From positions 566,001 to 630,000 of the forward strand of contig CAJNDS010002095.1 in NCBI GenBank assembly GCA_905221605.1: 64,000 bases of DNA, given 5' to 3'. Positions 1 through 9,957 of the stretch are shown one piece after another. Numbering within the stretch: the first letter of the stretch is position 1; the number at the start of each line of letters is the position of its first letter. This DNA comes from Symbiodinium natans (Eukaryota > Sar > Dinophyceae > Suessiales > Symbiodiniaceae). A program made the position numbers and the translations under genes. Under the pieces are notes generated by a model. It searched no databases. It was given only the letters and a program-made list of their open reading frames with translations, and was not told where the DNA came from.

Positions 1-274
1 ACGCAGGCCCCAAGGATTCATTCATGGCGTGCCCAGCTTGCTCACAGTTCTGAGGGATGTTGTCGAATAGCTTATCAGTAGCTCAGTAGCGGAAAGGCTC
101 AGTGGACCTGTGAGGCAATATGTAATCCTTTACTCTTCTTGCGGACAGTGACAACACCCAAAGACACACTCACTGCTTGATCCCGAATGGCACAAGAAGC
201 ATTCCGAGCTGACAGAACATGGTTCCCCAGAGGTTCCCATGGAGCTGCCGTAAACCCACTCCGCTATCCCACAG

Positions 275-334
275 CCTGTGGCAGCTCCAGGAGCTGTTTC
301 ACCTCATCCAGGGCTCCTGCTACCACAAGCAAGG
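275..334 (+). CDS. Candidate exon, unknown protein
   Basis: A 60-nt GC-rich island between an AG acceptor (273-274) and a telomeric donor GTTTAGGG at 335. In frame from 276 it reads LWQLQELFHLIQGSCYHKQ. The antisense is also open (GALDEVKQLLELPQA, ankyrin-like), so the strand rests on the plus-strand exons downstream. No function assigned. Confidence 0.4.
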
Positions 335-470
335 GTTTAGGGTTTAGGGTTTAGGGTTTAGGGTTTAGGGTTTAGGGTTTAGGGTTTAGGCTTTAGGGTT
401 TAGGGTTTAGGGTTTGGGGTTTAGGGTTTCGGGCTTTGGGGGGTAAGGGTTTAGGGCTTTCATGGCGTAA
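335..470 (+). repeat. Telomeric TTTAGGG array
   Basis: Tandem TTTAGGG units, near perfect to about 410, then degenerate. The array starts at the donor of the preceding candidate exon. Confidence 0.95.
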
Positions 471-1084
471 TGTTTAGGATGTCATCTAAGTTTCTGGAGG
501 CCCAGGATGGGTTGAGAAACTCGAGGGTTTAGCGGGGGAGGGGGGGTCTGAGGATTCATAAACTCCATGCAGCCCCTAGCCCGAAACCATGAAGCCTCCG
601 AACAAAGAGGAGGTTCATGGAACGCTCAGGTATAAAGGCCGCAGCGAGCTCACAAAACAATAGGCGCAATCAAGGCTGCACCTGTCTACGGAGAGAGTCG
701 CTCCCACTTTCACCCCGTGAGCGGGTACAACATAAATGCCAGCCCCGTGTGCAAAACCCGACACCTTAGCAAAGCCCTCAACCCCGGAACTCCCCATCCT
801 GAACCCTAAATTACACCAATTAAGCGCCCAGAAAACCACGGAAGCCTCTCGCCGAAGCGGATCGTAGCTCCAACGCCTCACACGGTTGAGGGATCCCAAA
901 CCTTAAGCCATTAATTTAGGGTTTAGGGTTTAGGGTTTTAGGGTTTAGGGTTTAGGGTTTAGGGTTTAGGGATATTGTGTTCAGGGAGTCGGCTGTAAAA
1001 AGCCTCTCGGGCCTATATTGGCTCGGCAATCCGTAGTTGTAGTCAAAGAACGGAGGCTCGAATACTAGTTAATGCATGCTTTGA
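471..1084. other. Spacer with one short telomeric array
   Basis: Mostly unique sequence with no exon I can support. A short TTTAGGG array lies at about 915-968. Confidence 0.5.
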
Positions 1085-1221
1085 TGTTTTGAGGCCTTCT
1101 GGGTTCCGGTGACGCGAACTCGAGTCTTGAGGTTGCAGGTTTGTGCAGAAGCTCTCGTGTCCATTCCATCCTTCGTGACCGCTTCGTGCATGTGCCAACC
1201 CGACAATCCACAATGGTGTAG

Positions 1222-1416
1222 CTCTTCACGGATGCAGCCTCCTTCTGTTCGGAATTCAAAGGCCGCATTGGTACAATGTCAAGCAACGATGATGTGTGTT
1301 TACATTTGGAGCCAAGGACAAAATCTTGCTCTCTGGATACTGTATTGCAAGAATATGCTGTGTCCCCTGTGATACTCAAAGCGGAGTACTACAGCGCCGC
1401 CTTGTCTTGGCAGTAG
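1222..1416 (+). CDS. Open frame of unknown function, stop at 1414
   Basis: The plus frame after the TAG at 1219 is open for 64 codons and ends TAG at 1414-1416. It starts LFTDAASFCSEFKGRIG and ends AEYYSAALSWQ. A second plus frame (about 1135-1375, VCAEALVSIPSFVTAS...) overlaps it, which suggests a short intron or a frameshift between two coding pieces. The TDA and AEYYSA segments faintly recall retroelement RNase H, but I do not claim that family. Confidence 0.4.
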   Translation, partial: LFTDAASFCSEFKGRIGTMSSNDDVCLHLEPRTKSCSLDTVLQEYAVSPVILKAEYYSAALSWQ

Positions 1417-1862
1417 GGCAGCACAACCTTGGCTCACAAGCAGGGACCTGTTCTGCGTGAGTCCTCTTGACAGCACTGGGGATGACAAAGTACAGGGGCC
1501 TGTTTGATGACCAAAATGTATTTCTGCTAGCTACATTTTATACCCCTATACACTTGTCCGCAGACTCCCCTCGCAGGGTCGCCGTCAGGTTTGCCTCCTG
1601 CCCCCCCTCCCCCCCCCCCTGGTGCACCCCCCTCCAGGTTTAAGGTTTCGGTACTTAAGACATTCTAACGAAATGGGCACTAGCTTACGGTGGTTGATCT
1701 ACCTGGTCCTTCTGGGCAATGCTTAAGGATTCCTTTTTGGCTTAGAAGGGACATGTAGGGAAATTTTGGGAACAGGTACTTTGCATCCGGCTTCCGGGAT
1801 GTAGGATTGAGCGAGGATGGTCTGACACTCAAGACACTCAAGTACCAAATCTTGGCGCCTAT
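1417..1862. other. Spacer, nothing recognised
   Basis: Unique sequence with a C-rich tract near 1600-1630. No exon or array seen. Confidence 0.4.
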
Positions 1863-1976
1863 CTCTTAGGGCAGTTACATGGTCCCTTCGTATGGGCCCC
1901 GAAAAGGGGACCGTACTTCAGAACCCTTTAAAGAAGCTAAGGGGCCATATTGAGGGCCCATGAAGCCACCCCTAGA
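1863..1976. mobile_element. Small palindromic element, family B (copy 1)
   Basis: The left end TCTTAGGGCAGTTACATGG is the inverse of the right end (CCATGAAGCCACCCCTAGA). The core carries GGGCC and AAGGGGAC motifs. Related copies lie at 18650, 32148, 38749 and 45915. Length and terminal inverted repeats fit a non-autonomous MITE. Confidence 0.75.
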
Positions 1977-2413
1977 CAATCACCATAACCTGGGCGTCTA
2001 GAGAATTCGAGAAGGGCATTGTGGGTGTAGTTATACCGTATGACTTACTTCTCCAATAACCAAGGGGAAAACAAGGTTAAACTTTATTATTCCGACTAAA
2101 TAAGGAAACCCAAAAAGTTTAAAGTTCAACTAAAGGCGAAGTAAGATGATAAGTTACTAAACCCCAAACCCCTTTTGTGGCATCCAGGCCTCCTTGCTGA
2201 GGGCCAGACATTGCATCAATAGGCTTCATTCTCCGCCAAGTGTTACCTTAAATTTCCAAACCACTCTGTCAACCCCAAACCAAAAAACCAAGAAAACAAA
2301 GGACCTTAAACCCTAAGCCCCTACATCCCCTAAGCCCCAAGCTCCAAGCTCCTACATCCGGAACCTCTAAATCCCAAAAGCCCTAACCCCAAACCCCTGA
2401 ACCCCAAACCAAG
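1977..2413. other. Spacer with degenerate CCCTAAA-like text
   Basis: AT-richer sequence to about 2270, then scattered CCCTAAA/CCCCAAA variants up to the acceptor of the next candidate exon. Confidence 0.4.
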
Positions 2414-2472
2414 TTCTGCCGCCTGGCGACGACCTGCAGCTCACGAGGACAACCCAATTCCTGCTTAGCAGG
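2414..2472 (+). CDS. Candidate exon, unknown protein
   Basis: Acceptor AG at 2412-2413, donor GTTTGGGG at 2473. The frame reads LPPGDDLQLTRTTQFLLSR and ends in phase 0, compatible with the candidate exons at 2833 and 3934. The antisense also reads open with splice sites, so strand confidence is modest. Confidence 0.45.
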
Positions 2473-2630
2473 GTTTGGGGTTTAGGGTTTAGGGATCAGG
2501 GTTTTAGGGTCTGGGAAATAAGGTCTGTTCATTAGGTCCGTTCGCGAAAGCTGTGGCCTTATCCCAATAAAAATGCTGCCCTGGGTATGATTAGGGTATA
2601 TACCCAGAAGGGGCCATGCGACGCAGAGTA

Positions 2631-2784
2631 ACCCTGAACCCTGAACCCCTAAACCCTAAACCCGAAACCCTAGACCCTGGACCCTGGACCCCGGACCCTA
2701 GACCCTAAACCCTAAACCCTAAACCCTGGACCCTAAACCCTAAACCCTAAACCCTAAACCCTAAACCCTAAACCCCAAACCCTA
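2631..2784 (-). repeat. CCCTAAA array
   Basis: Tandem CCCTAAA with CCCTAGA and CCCTGGA variants in the first half. Confidence 0.93.
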
Positions 2785-2832
2785 AGGCCGGCCTCGTAGG
2801 TCACCCCATCTGACAAAGCTGCGTCGCTGCAG

Positions 2833-2886
2833 AGGAGGCGCTGCCTGAAGCGGGAGGCACCACCAAGCCTCAGTTTCCCAAAAAGG
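2833..2886 (+). CDS. Candidate exon, strand uncertain
   Basis: Plus reading: acceptor CTGCAG before 2833, donor GTCTAGGG at 2887, phase 0 to 0. The minus reading of the island (about 2780-2860) gives QRLLCSDAALSDGVTYEAG with a pyrimidine-rich acceptor and a GTTTGGGG donor. I prefer plus only because its phases chain to 2414 and 3934. Confidence 0.35.
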
Positions 2887-2888
2887 GT

Positions 2889-2980
2889 CTAGGGTTCACT
2901 GGGTTTAGGGTTTAGGGTTTAGGGTTCACTGGGTTTAGGGTTTAGGGTTTAGGGTTTAGGGTATAGGGTTTAGGGTTCCA
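2889..2980 (+). repeat. TTTAGGG array with internal 35-bp duplication
   Basis: The block from GGGTTCACTGGGTTTAGGG onward is repeated twice at the start, followed by ordinary TTTAGGG units. Confidence 0.9.
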
Positions 2981-3339
2981 AGGATTTCGGGTGTTGGGGG
3001 GTTCGGGCTTTTTAGGGAATTTTAGGGTTAAGGGTTCGAAGGGTTTAGGCTTTCAGGGCTTCGGACTTTTAGGGTGCAAGGTTCAAAGGGTTTCGGGCTT
3101 TTGAGCTTATGGGCCATATGGGGCTTTTGTGGTATAGGAGCTTCGGGGTTTGGGGTGTCTAGAGCTTTACAGCCCGACTCTCTATACTCGGAATGGCGCA
3201 GCTTTTGACCTACCTATCTCGGTCCTGAACCCTGAAAGTCTTCTTCGAAATCCCAAGTTGCAAGTTCCCTCTGGACCCTAAGCCCCATCACGGAGGTGTG
3301 CTTCTGCTGTTCACCAAAGCTATCGGGGATACTACCCCG

Positions 3340-3413
3340 AACCCTAAACCCCAAACCCCAAACCCTAAACCCTAAACCCTAAACCCTAAACCCTAAACCC
3401 TAAACCCTAAACC
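3340..3413 (-). repeat. CCCTAAA array
   Basis: About ten near-perfect CCCTAAA units. Confidence 0.94.
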
Positions 3414-3933
3414 GCGCGACCTTCAGTGCCAGATGCAGATGCTCCCCACCTCATAAACCCTGAAGAGGCATGCCTGGAGCCGCACGAAGAGTAACCTAGG
3501 AATAAAGAAGGGTGCCCTTTTTCGTTTAAAGCTTCCAAGGGAAACCTAAACCCTAGAAGCCTAGACCCTAGACCCTAGACCTTAGAACTCCCTTAGACCC
3601 CCCATCAGGAACTCGATGGGCCATCTTCCCCAAACCCTAAACCCTAAACTCTTCCAGGAACCGTCCAACTTGGAGGTACAAAGCTTGGACATCGAGCCAT
3701 CTGCACCTGTCATTTCTGGTGGCTCCTACCCGAAAAAGCTGAGCTAGAATCTGGTCAAGATGCCACGTTGCCACGTGCTCGCAGCCCATGAAAATGAGCA
3801 TAAATGCATGGAAATGCCACTTCTGTGGCGTTCCGGATTGCCGATTGTAAGTCGTGCTGCCTCTCGGTGATGCTGATCACCCCAATTCCCCTAAACCCGA
3901 AACCCTATACCCTATAAACCCTAAACCCCGCAG

Positions 3934-4025
3934 GCTGTGCATGTCGGCTCGCAGTCAGCTCGCACCCAGGAGGTTCTGTCTCAGGTGCAGTCGCAGCTCC
4001 CAAGTTGCCAAGACATGGACCTAGA
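3934..4025 (+). CDS. Candidate exon, hydrophilic protein
   Basis: Acceptor CCCCGCAG before 3934, donor GTAGGC at 4026. It reads AVHVGSQSARTQEVLSQVQS then QLPSCQDMDL, ending in phase 2. The next candidate exon (4611) starts in the matching phase, giving a polar, probably helical stretch. Confidence 0.5.
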
Positions 4026-4398
4026 GTAGGCCCTTATTCCCTTTTTTGGGGTTGGGGTTTCGGAGGGCCCCCACTGCCGAGTGTGCGATCTTACCCGAAT
4101 AGGTGAAGCAAAACCTCTAAACACTAGAATCCTTAAAGACGCTGAACGCGAGAAGCCAACAAGCTGTCGAGCGAGAAAAAGCCGCAAAACTCGCAATCCA
4201 AACACCGCCCCAAAAACTAGTTAAATGCCCTAACTGGTGTTAAGCATAAGGGTCGCTTTGGTTCCTGGAACCCTCAAAGCCCTGAAGTTTTGAGTGCCCG
4301 GGAGCCTTTCTTTTGGATATCACCAGGTTTTGAAGGCTACCCCCTGAACCCCAAATCCTCAACTCAAAACAGTAAATCCTAAACAAACCCCAAACCTA

Positions 4399-4481
4399 GG
4401 TTACCCAGTAACCTGGGGTTGAATAGGGTGCACTTTTTTGCTGAAAAAAGGGGTCTGTAAGGGTACTACTGGGTTACTGGC
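4399..4481. mobile_element. Inverted-repeat element, family C (copy 1)
   Basis: GGTTACCCAGTAACC at the left and ACTGGGTTACTGG at the right are inverted. It resembles the family C copies at 9958, 17085, 48450, 57162 and 59198. Confidence 0.65.
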
Positions 4482-4499
4482 ATCCTAGAAACTCCCTAT

Positions 4500-4597
4500 A
4501 ACCCCAAACCCTAAACCCGCCTAAACCCTAAACCCTAAACCGTAAACCCTAAACCCTAAACCCTAGACCCTAGACCCTAAACCCAAACCCTACACAA
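4500..4597 (-). repeat. CCCTAAA array
   Basis: CCCTAAA units with CCCTAGA variants, just upstream of the candidate exon at 4611. Confidence 0.92.
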
Positions 4598-4610
4598 ACC
4601 CTGTGGACAG

Positions 4611-4675
4611 GAAGCAGCGGCTGCAGACGATCCTTCAGCGCCCGGACGAAACCAGGGCCCTGGTCATCGGAGATG
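4611..4675 (+). CDS. Candidate exon, unknown protein
   Basis: Acceptor GTGGACAG before 4611, donor GTTTAGGG at 4676. It reads KQRLQTILQRPDETRALVIG and D. Phase 2 entry and phase 1 exit match the exons at 3934 and 5223. Antisense is open too. The closing GDG triplet alone is too little to name a family. Confidence 0.5.
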
Positions 4676-4970
4676 GTTTAGGGTTTGGGGTTTAGGGTTT
4701 AGGGTTTGGGGTTTAGGGTTTAGGTTTGGGGTTTAGGGTTAGAGTTTAGGGTTTGGGGTTTAGGGTTACACACTAACGGAATAGCTTTTAAAATTCCGGA
4801 AGATCTGGCCCGAAAATTCGTGGGCAAGGCCCGATTTGGGTTCCAGCGGAAAAGTTGAAATCAGCTGTGTGGAGACAACAATAACCCCTGTGTTTCTTAA
4901 TGTTTAGGGTTTAGGGTTTAGGGTTTAGGGTTTAGGGTTTAGGGTTTAGGGTTTAGGGCTTTGGGATTCT
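4676..4970 (+). repeat. TTTAGGG arrays in an inferred intron
   Basis: Two arrays (about 4676-4766 with TTTGGGG variants, and 4903-4965) separated by unique sequence. The first begins exactly at a donor. Confidence 0.92.
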
Positions 4971-5044
4971 CGTGGTAGGTGGGTATTTTCCTAGCCCCAG
5001 GCACCAGGCTCGACTCGAGACTGCTCGGCCCGGAGCTGCTGAAC

Positions 5045-5186
5045 CCAAAAACCCTAAACCCTAAACCCTAAACCCTAAACCCTAAACCCTAAACCCCAAA
5101 CCCCAAAAAGCCCTTGAACGGCCCCTCCTCCTCCTCCCTAAGCCCCAAACCCTAAACCCTAAACCCTAAACCCCAAACCCCAAAAA
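5045..5186 (-). repeat. CCCTAAA arrays with duplicated island edge
   Basis: Two CCCTAAA blocks. The sequence CCCCAAAAAGCCCTTGAACGG plus its C/T-rich tail occurs at 5099 and again at 5171, 72 bp apart, flanking the second block. The repeat therefore lies between two copies of the same flank. Confidence 0.85.
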
Positions 5187-5222
5187 GCCCTTGAACGGCC
5201 CCCCCTCCTCCTCCTTCTTGAG

Positions 5223-5278
5223 CTCCTGGTCATCGAGGGCCTCATTGGGCCGCCAAGCCCGGGGTGGAGGAGCTGAGG
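5223..5278 (+). CDS. Candidate exon, strand uncertain
   Basis: Plus: acceptor TTCTTGAG, donor GTTTAGGG at 5279, reading PGHRGPHWAAKPGVEELR in phase with 4611. Minus (5179-5272): acceptor CCCTCAG, reading NEALDDQELKKEEEGGPFKG, also very protein-like. It is an exon on one strand or the other. Confidence 0.45.
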
Positions 5279-5390
5279 GTTTAGGGTTTAGGGTTTAGGG
5301 TTTAAGGGTTTCAGGGTTTCAGGGTTTCAGGGTTTAGGGCTTAGGGTTTAGGGCTGCAGGGTTTCAGGTTCTCAGGGTTTAGGGTTGCTA
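5279..5390 (+). repeat. TTTAGGG array, degenerate
   Basis: Perfect units then TTTCAGGG variants. Confidence 0.9.
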
Positions 5391-7009
5391 AGGCTCGTAA
5401 GAGGCATAAGGGCTCTGAGGGTTCTAAAGGATATGGTATATGGGAAGGTTCTGAGGGTCATGCGTAAAGGTTTCCAGGGTCATAAACGTCACAAGGGCTA
5501 GAAGGAATCTGAGGGTTCTAAGGGATGTAAGCAACGGGCTCCTCGAGGATGTAAAGGCCGTACGGGTTACATGGGAGAAACAAAAAAGGGGTTGCGACGT
5601 GAGGCTGCCGGAACTTCAGAATTTAGGGTTTATAGGGTTTATAGGGTTTAGGGTTTAAGGTTTAGGGTTTAGGGTTTTAAGGTGTTTAAAGGATCTTCGA
5701 GAAAGTCGGTGTCTGGGGGTTTACTAGTACTATTTGCGAAGAAGAACCCAAAAATGAAAGATCATATTCCCCTTATGAGGAAGAACACATGTATTTTGTT
5801 TAGGTTCAGGGGGGTTTAGGGTTTAGGGTGTTTCGGGTTTAGGGTTCAGGGTAGTTCCCGACTTGAAGTTCAGGGATGGGGGTCAGTCGGGGTTTGGGGT
5901 GAAGGGATTGGGCGGGGGGGGGGGGGGGGGGGGGGGGGGGGCGGGGTGGGGGGGGGGTGGGGCGGGGGGGGGGGGGGAGGGGGGGGGCGGGGCTTAGAAG
6001 CCCCCTAGTAGTCTTCTGAGCAGGTTTTAAGAAGACTTAGAGTTGGGGTTAACAAGTACCCATGAACCTACAAGTAGAGTAAGGGTTCTGAGGCTTGTAG
6101 GGTCCTAAGTCTCTTCGCAGCTTTTGGGGGTTTCTAGGGTCTGCTTAGGCATCGGACTTCTTACTTAAGTGGTTTCGGGTGAAGGGCTTATGGTTTCAGG
6201 CAGAGGCCATGGGGAGACGGGTTTTAGCCCCAGCGTTTTAGATCAGGAAATGGTTGAAGGTTTCAGGTTACCGCTCAATGGGGACAGCCAACGACGTTAA
6301 ATCCCAAACCCTGAAGCCCTCTTGCCGCCAAAAGATCCATTCAGGTACCTGCGTTGCATACTTGGGGCTCTCGAGTTGTACATACAATGATGGGGTTCTT
6401 AGGGGGAGGGGGGTGCAAGGGTAGGTAAGCCAAGGTTCCTGAATACTCCCTACTACGCCCCAAGGCTCAAAAAGCTTCCCTAAGGTTACCCAGGTACCTG
6501 CTCCCCATAAACCCCCAAACCCTAAACCTTAAACCCTAAACCCTAACCCCAAACCCTAAACCCTACTCCCTAAGCCCTAAACCCTAAACCCCTCCCTAAA
6601 AGGACCCATATAATACAAGGCACCCAGGGGGTTTAGGGCGGCGGGGTCTTGAGCCGAACCCTGAACCCTGAACCCTAAACCCTAAACCCCAAACCCTAAA
6701 CCATAGTTCAGTCCCAAAGGAAGCGGAAGCCATTCAACAGCATTCCTCCCAAACCGCGAGCGTCCAGAGAGCTGACTAAGCCTTCTCCTAGGGCTCTGAA
6801 GACTCTTGCTTAAGGGTTTTAGGGGCCCACATGCTTTCATGCATAAGAATTTTTGGGGGCTATGTTGAGCGTGGGCCTTAAGCCCTCCAGCCCTGAAACT
6901 GAAACCCTGAGCCTCAGAATCCTCGAAGTCCTAGACCTGGCTCTCAGCATCTTCTGGTAGCATTGAGGGTGCTCGAAGGCACGACTCAGGGCGCACCACG
7001 TTTCCCTGA
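5391..7009. other. Spacer/intron: arrays, G tract, one doubtful exon
   Basis: It holds TTTAGGG text at 5620-5680 and 5815-5850, a poly-G tract (5913-5992) and CCCTAAA arrays at about 6508-6600 and 6655-6701. The island 6702-6775 has open frames on both strands; the minus one reads QLSGRSRFGRNAVEWLPLPL with a GTTTAGGG donor. Confidence 0.5.
5913..5992 (+). repeat. Poly-G tract with rare breaks
   Basis: About 80 bases that are almost all G, interrupted by single C, T or A. Length may be unreliable in assembly. Confidence 0.9.
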
Positions 7010-7120
7010 CCCCTCAACCCTCAACCCTAAACCCTAAACCCCAAACCCCAAACCCTAAAAAAAACTAAACCCTAAACCCTAACAAACAAAACTAAACCCT
7101 AAACCCGAAACCCCAAACCA
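7010..7120 (-). repeat. CCCTAAA array, degenerate
   Basis: CCCTAAA units with CCCCAAA and CCCGAAA variants and two short A-rich breaks, ending at the acceptor of the next exon. Confidence 0.88.
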
Positions 7121-7123
7121 CAG

Positions 7124-7207
7124 AGAAGCGGCTGTCACCACGTTGCCCGACAGGGACAGAATGCGGAGCATGGCCAGATGGAGTTGAAAAAGAATGCGTG
7201 GGTGCGG
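7124..7207 (+). CDS. Exon of a cysteine-containing protein
   Basis: Acceptor AACCACAG before 7124, donor GTTTAGGG at 7208. It reads RLSPRCPTGTECGAWPDGVE then KECVGAG. Phase 1 exit matches the exon at 7854 across a 646-nt intron with TTTAGGG at its 5' end and CCCTAAA at its 3' end. Product unknown. Confidence 0.6.
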
Positions 7208-7853
7208 GTTTAGGGTTTAGGGTTTAGGGTTTAGGGTATAGGGTATAGGGTTTAGGGTTTAGGGTGCTTCTTTAGGTCGGGGTTTGGGGTGTATCTAGGG
7301 TTTTAGGCAGTTGAGGGTTTTTGCGTCTTCAGGGTTTAGCGTTTAAGCTGCTTCTTTAGGATTTAGCCACTTCCTTTTAAGTTCCTATGACAGGGATTAT
7401 CGCATTTTGTGGTGGTACATTGGAGGGGGACCCCTATTTGGGAACGACCTCTTTTTGACCCCTAAGGGAAGCTCATCGATCATATAGGGTTTGCCTGAAG
7501 GCTCCTGCGTAGTACCTTTTGGGGTAGTATACTAGAATCCCCTATACCGAACCATAGGATTTAGGTTTTCGGGTTGCGCAAGGAGCCAGCTCAGCTGCAC
7601 AAATGCACTCTAAACTCTACCAACTCCTTAGCAGCACCAGACGCTTCCATAACCCTGCTTCACCCTGGCTAGGGACACACTTTCGCCTCCGCCCGGCACA
7701 CTTTCGCACCTGCGCCCACCTCAAGAAGTTCAGAGGACTGCAGCAACCACCCTCCTCTCCTGCTTAGGGTTGATGGGGTTGGAAGGGTCTTTAAGTTTGT
7801 TGCCCTAAACCCTTAACCCTAAACCCTAAACCCTAAACCCTAAACGCCATCAG
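7208..7853. other. Inferred intron with telomeric ends
   Basis: It starts with a TTTAGGG array (7208-7265) and ends with a CCCTAAA array (7803-7847). The middle holds a short repeat also seen at 27618 and 30245 (GTAGTATACTAGAATCCCCT-like, at 7509-7550). Confidence 0.55.
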
Positions 7854-8013
7854 GTGCCCTGATCACTGCCACACAAGCAAAGACCGGGCAAATTAATGGA
7901 AAGCACCCGACCCCAAGTGTTATCTTCAACCCTGACTCCTATGCCGAACAACTTGAAGTACCCTCAAACATATGCTGGGAGCCCAAAAGTCCGAAAAACA
8001 AGGGATGGGCTTA
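7854..8013 (+). CDS. Long exon, unknown protein
   Basis: After acceptor CGCCATCAG the frame is open for 53 codons to a TAG at 8012. It includes KTGQINGKHPTPSVIFNPDS and ICWEPKSPKNKGWA. Either this is a terminal exon, or the donor GTTGGT at 8014 or an internal GTACCC after ...SYAEQLE is used. The GTACCC option would match the phase of the exon at 8366. Confidence 0.6.
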
Positions 8014-8365
8014 GTTGGTGCGGTTTAGGGTTTAGGGTTTGGGGTTCAGGGTTTAGGGTTCAGGGTGTAGGGTTTAGGGTTTATGGTTTCGGGTGTAGGG
8101 CGCCTACGTTGCCAAAGGTGTCTAAGGGATCTGGGCTCCCAAAAACTCTAATGACCCTGTACCGTCAAACCCGAAACACCCGAGCCGAAGGCCACCCACG
8201 ATCCTCCGAACCCTACCCGCAACCCTAAACCCTAAACCCTAAACCTACACCCTGAACCCTAAACCCTAAACCTCAAATGTTAAGCCCTAAACCCTAAACC
8301 GCACCGACACCGGGTACCCCCCGCGCCTCCGTGCTCGCGCCACTGCGCCCCCCCGGGGAGGCTAG

Positions 8366-8405
8366 GACTTCGGGTCGGGCGAGGCGCTGTTGGGAAAGCT
8401 GCCTG
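8366..8405 (+). CDS. Penultimate exon of the plus-strand gene
   Basis: Acceptor GGCTAG, donor GTTTCAGGG at 8406. It reads DFGSGEALLGKLP in phase 0 to 1, and joins in phase to the terminal exon at 8589. Confidence 0.65.
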
Positions 8406-8588
8406 GTTTCAGGGCTTGGGGTTTAGGGTTTAGGGTTTAGGGTTTAGGGGTCGGGCTGCGGTGTGGTTTAGGGCATCGGGCTTATCTCTCGCTCTCTCTC
8501 TTTCTCTCTCTATATATCTACATATATATATATATAGAGAAAGATAGATATATAGATACCCTGAACCTTAAACCCTAAACCCTACAAG
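8406..8588. other. 183-nt intron: telomeric ends, microsatellite centre
   Basis: It begins GTTTCAGGG, continues as a TTTAGGG array (about 8420-8450), then CT-rich and TA-rich microsatellite (8488-8560), and ends with CCCTAAACCCTACAAG. It is a compact example of telomeric repeat forming both intron ends in inverted orientation. Confidence 0.65.
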
Positions 8589-8668
8589 AAGAGTTCTTCT
8601 TCAGGGCCATTGAGCTGGACTATAGCATGGAGAATGTGACGCGGCCCCCTCCGTACAATAGGGCCTGA
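8589..8668 (+). CDS. Terminal exon of the plus-strand gene
   Basis: With one base carried from the exon at 8366 it reads EEFFFRAIELDYSMENVTRP then PPYNRA and stops at TGA 8666-8668. The phase match, acceptor and protein-like composition make this the end of a plus-strand gene. Product unknown. Confidence 0.65.
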
Positions 8669-9171
8669 GGCCCCTTTGAGGCTTCGAACGGCTTGAGATT
8701 TCAGCGTAAGACGCCTTAAAGCCTCAAACCACTTAACCCGAAACCCTTAAGACCATAAGCCCTGAACGAAAAGTCTGAGCTTCTTAGCCCTTCTGCCAGC
8801 AAGCACCTAGACCTAAACCCCCCCAAAGCTTAACAACATAAAGGAAAAGCCCTCAAACAAAATCAAAAGCCTATACCCCCCCCCCCCCCCAAAGCCCTCA
8901 ACCCTCGCCGACCCTCGAGCATAAACCCCTAAACCCTCGGAAGCACACACCATTGGGAAGCACAAACCCACAAGCCCACAAGCCCTAAACTACCAAAAAA
9001 ACCAAAGTCCTAAGAGCCAACCGGAAGCTACACCCAAAAGTAGGCAAGGAAAATCAGGCAATAAGGGCTTTCTCTGGGTGTCAGGAAGATAGAATAGTGG
9101 GGAATTATTACCAAAAGTGATTCCTCATGGTCCCAATCTTAAACCCCGCAAACCCGAAACCCTAAGGGCTC
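8669..9171. other. Convergent intergenic region
   Basis: Lies between the plus-strand stop (8668) and a minus-strand stop (9172). Low-complexity C/A-rich text, a C tract at 8875-8892 and scattered CCCTAAA variants. No terminator motif recognised. Confidence 0.5.
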
Positions 9172-9731
9172 CTACAGTATGCGAGTGAAAGCCTCCCCTG
9201 CCCCTGGGCCTGCCATCAGCAGGTCGAAGTAGGATTGGACTTCCTTGAGACAGCTGAGAGTTAGGGGGTCTAGGGTTTCGGGATTGGGGTCCAGATGTTT
9301 AGTGTCCCTAAACCCTACACCCTACACCCTAAACCCTAATAACCCTAAACCCTAGACCCTAAATCCGAAACCGGGATCTTGGTACGCCTCCATGTGTGCC
9401 GGTAGCTTGTTGTTCGCGTGCCTCGCCTTTCAGGGCGAGGCCCAAGCCCTTTCTGAAGATCCTGGTTGCGTATTGCTACAATACTAAACGCTTGTAGGAA
9501 CGGGAAGTTTACAACTAACTATGGCAAGCTGGGCCTCCAGGTAACACCGAAAATAGAAGCTGCATGAACCCATAAACCACAGGACCCTAAACCCTAACCC
9601 CTAAAACCCTAACACCTCGAATCCTGAACCTGAAACCCTAAACCCCAAAGCGTTGCAAACGCAAGTGCAGTTGTTCCATACAAGACAAAGAAGCTCAAGA
9701 CCTGCAACTCGATGACCCTCAGGTTGGTTTC
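9172..9731 (-). CDS. 3' part of a membrane-protein gene, three exons
   Basis: Minus exons: 9644-9731 (LRVIELQVLSFFVLYGTTAL then AFATLW, a hydrophobic membrane segment), 9372-9452 (KGLGLALKGEAREQQATG...) and 9172-9253 (CLKEVQSYFDLLMAGPGAGE then AFTRIL, stop TAG at 9172-9174). Donors are GTTTAGGG and GTTTCGG. Acceptors are CTTCAG and TCTCAG for the lower two; the upper starts after AACAG. The last two exons join in phase (CG|C). The join between the first two needs another exon or another boundary. A CCCTAAA array (9308-9371) fills the last intron. Confidence 0.6.
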
Positions 9732-9957
9732 CTGTTCTTCGCATCATAAACCTGAAGGATTTAGGGTTTAGGTCCTATTCTTTGCCAAAGCCATACTATC
9801 TTGGGGCAGGATCAGCAAGCGCTGGCTTCTCCTTCGCCGAAAATGAGCAACGAATTTCGAGTGCTGGCCTCGTTAGCTTCCTCATGCAGCTCGGTCACAT
9901 TCCAACAACTCACCCAAAAGCCAGCAAAAGGGAAATACTATTGGCATCTTTAGTTTC

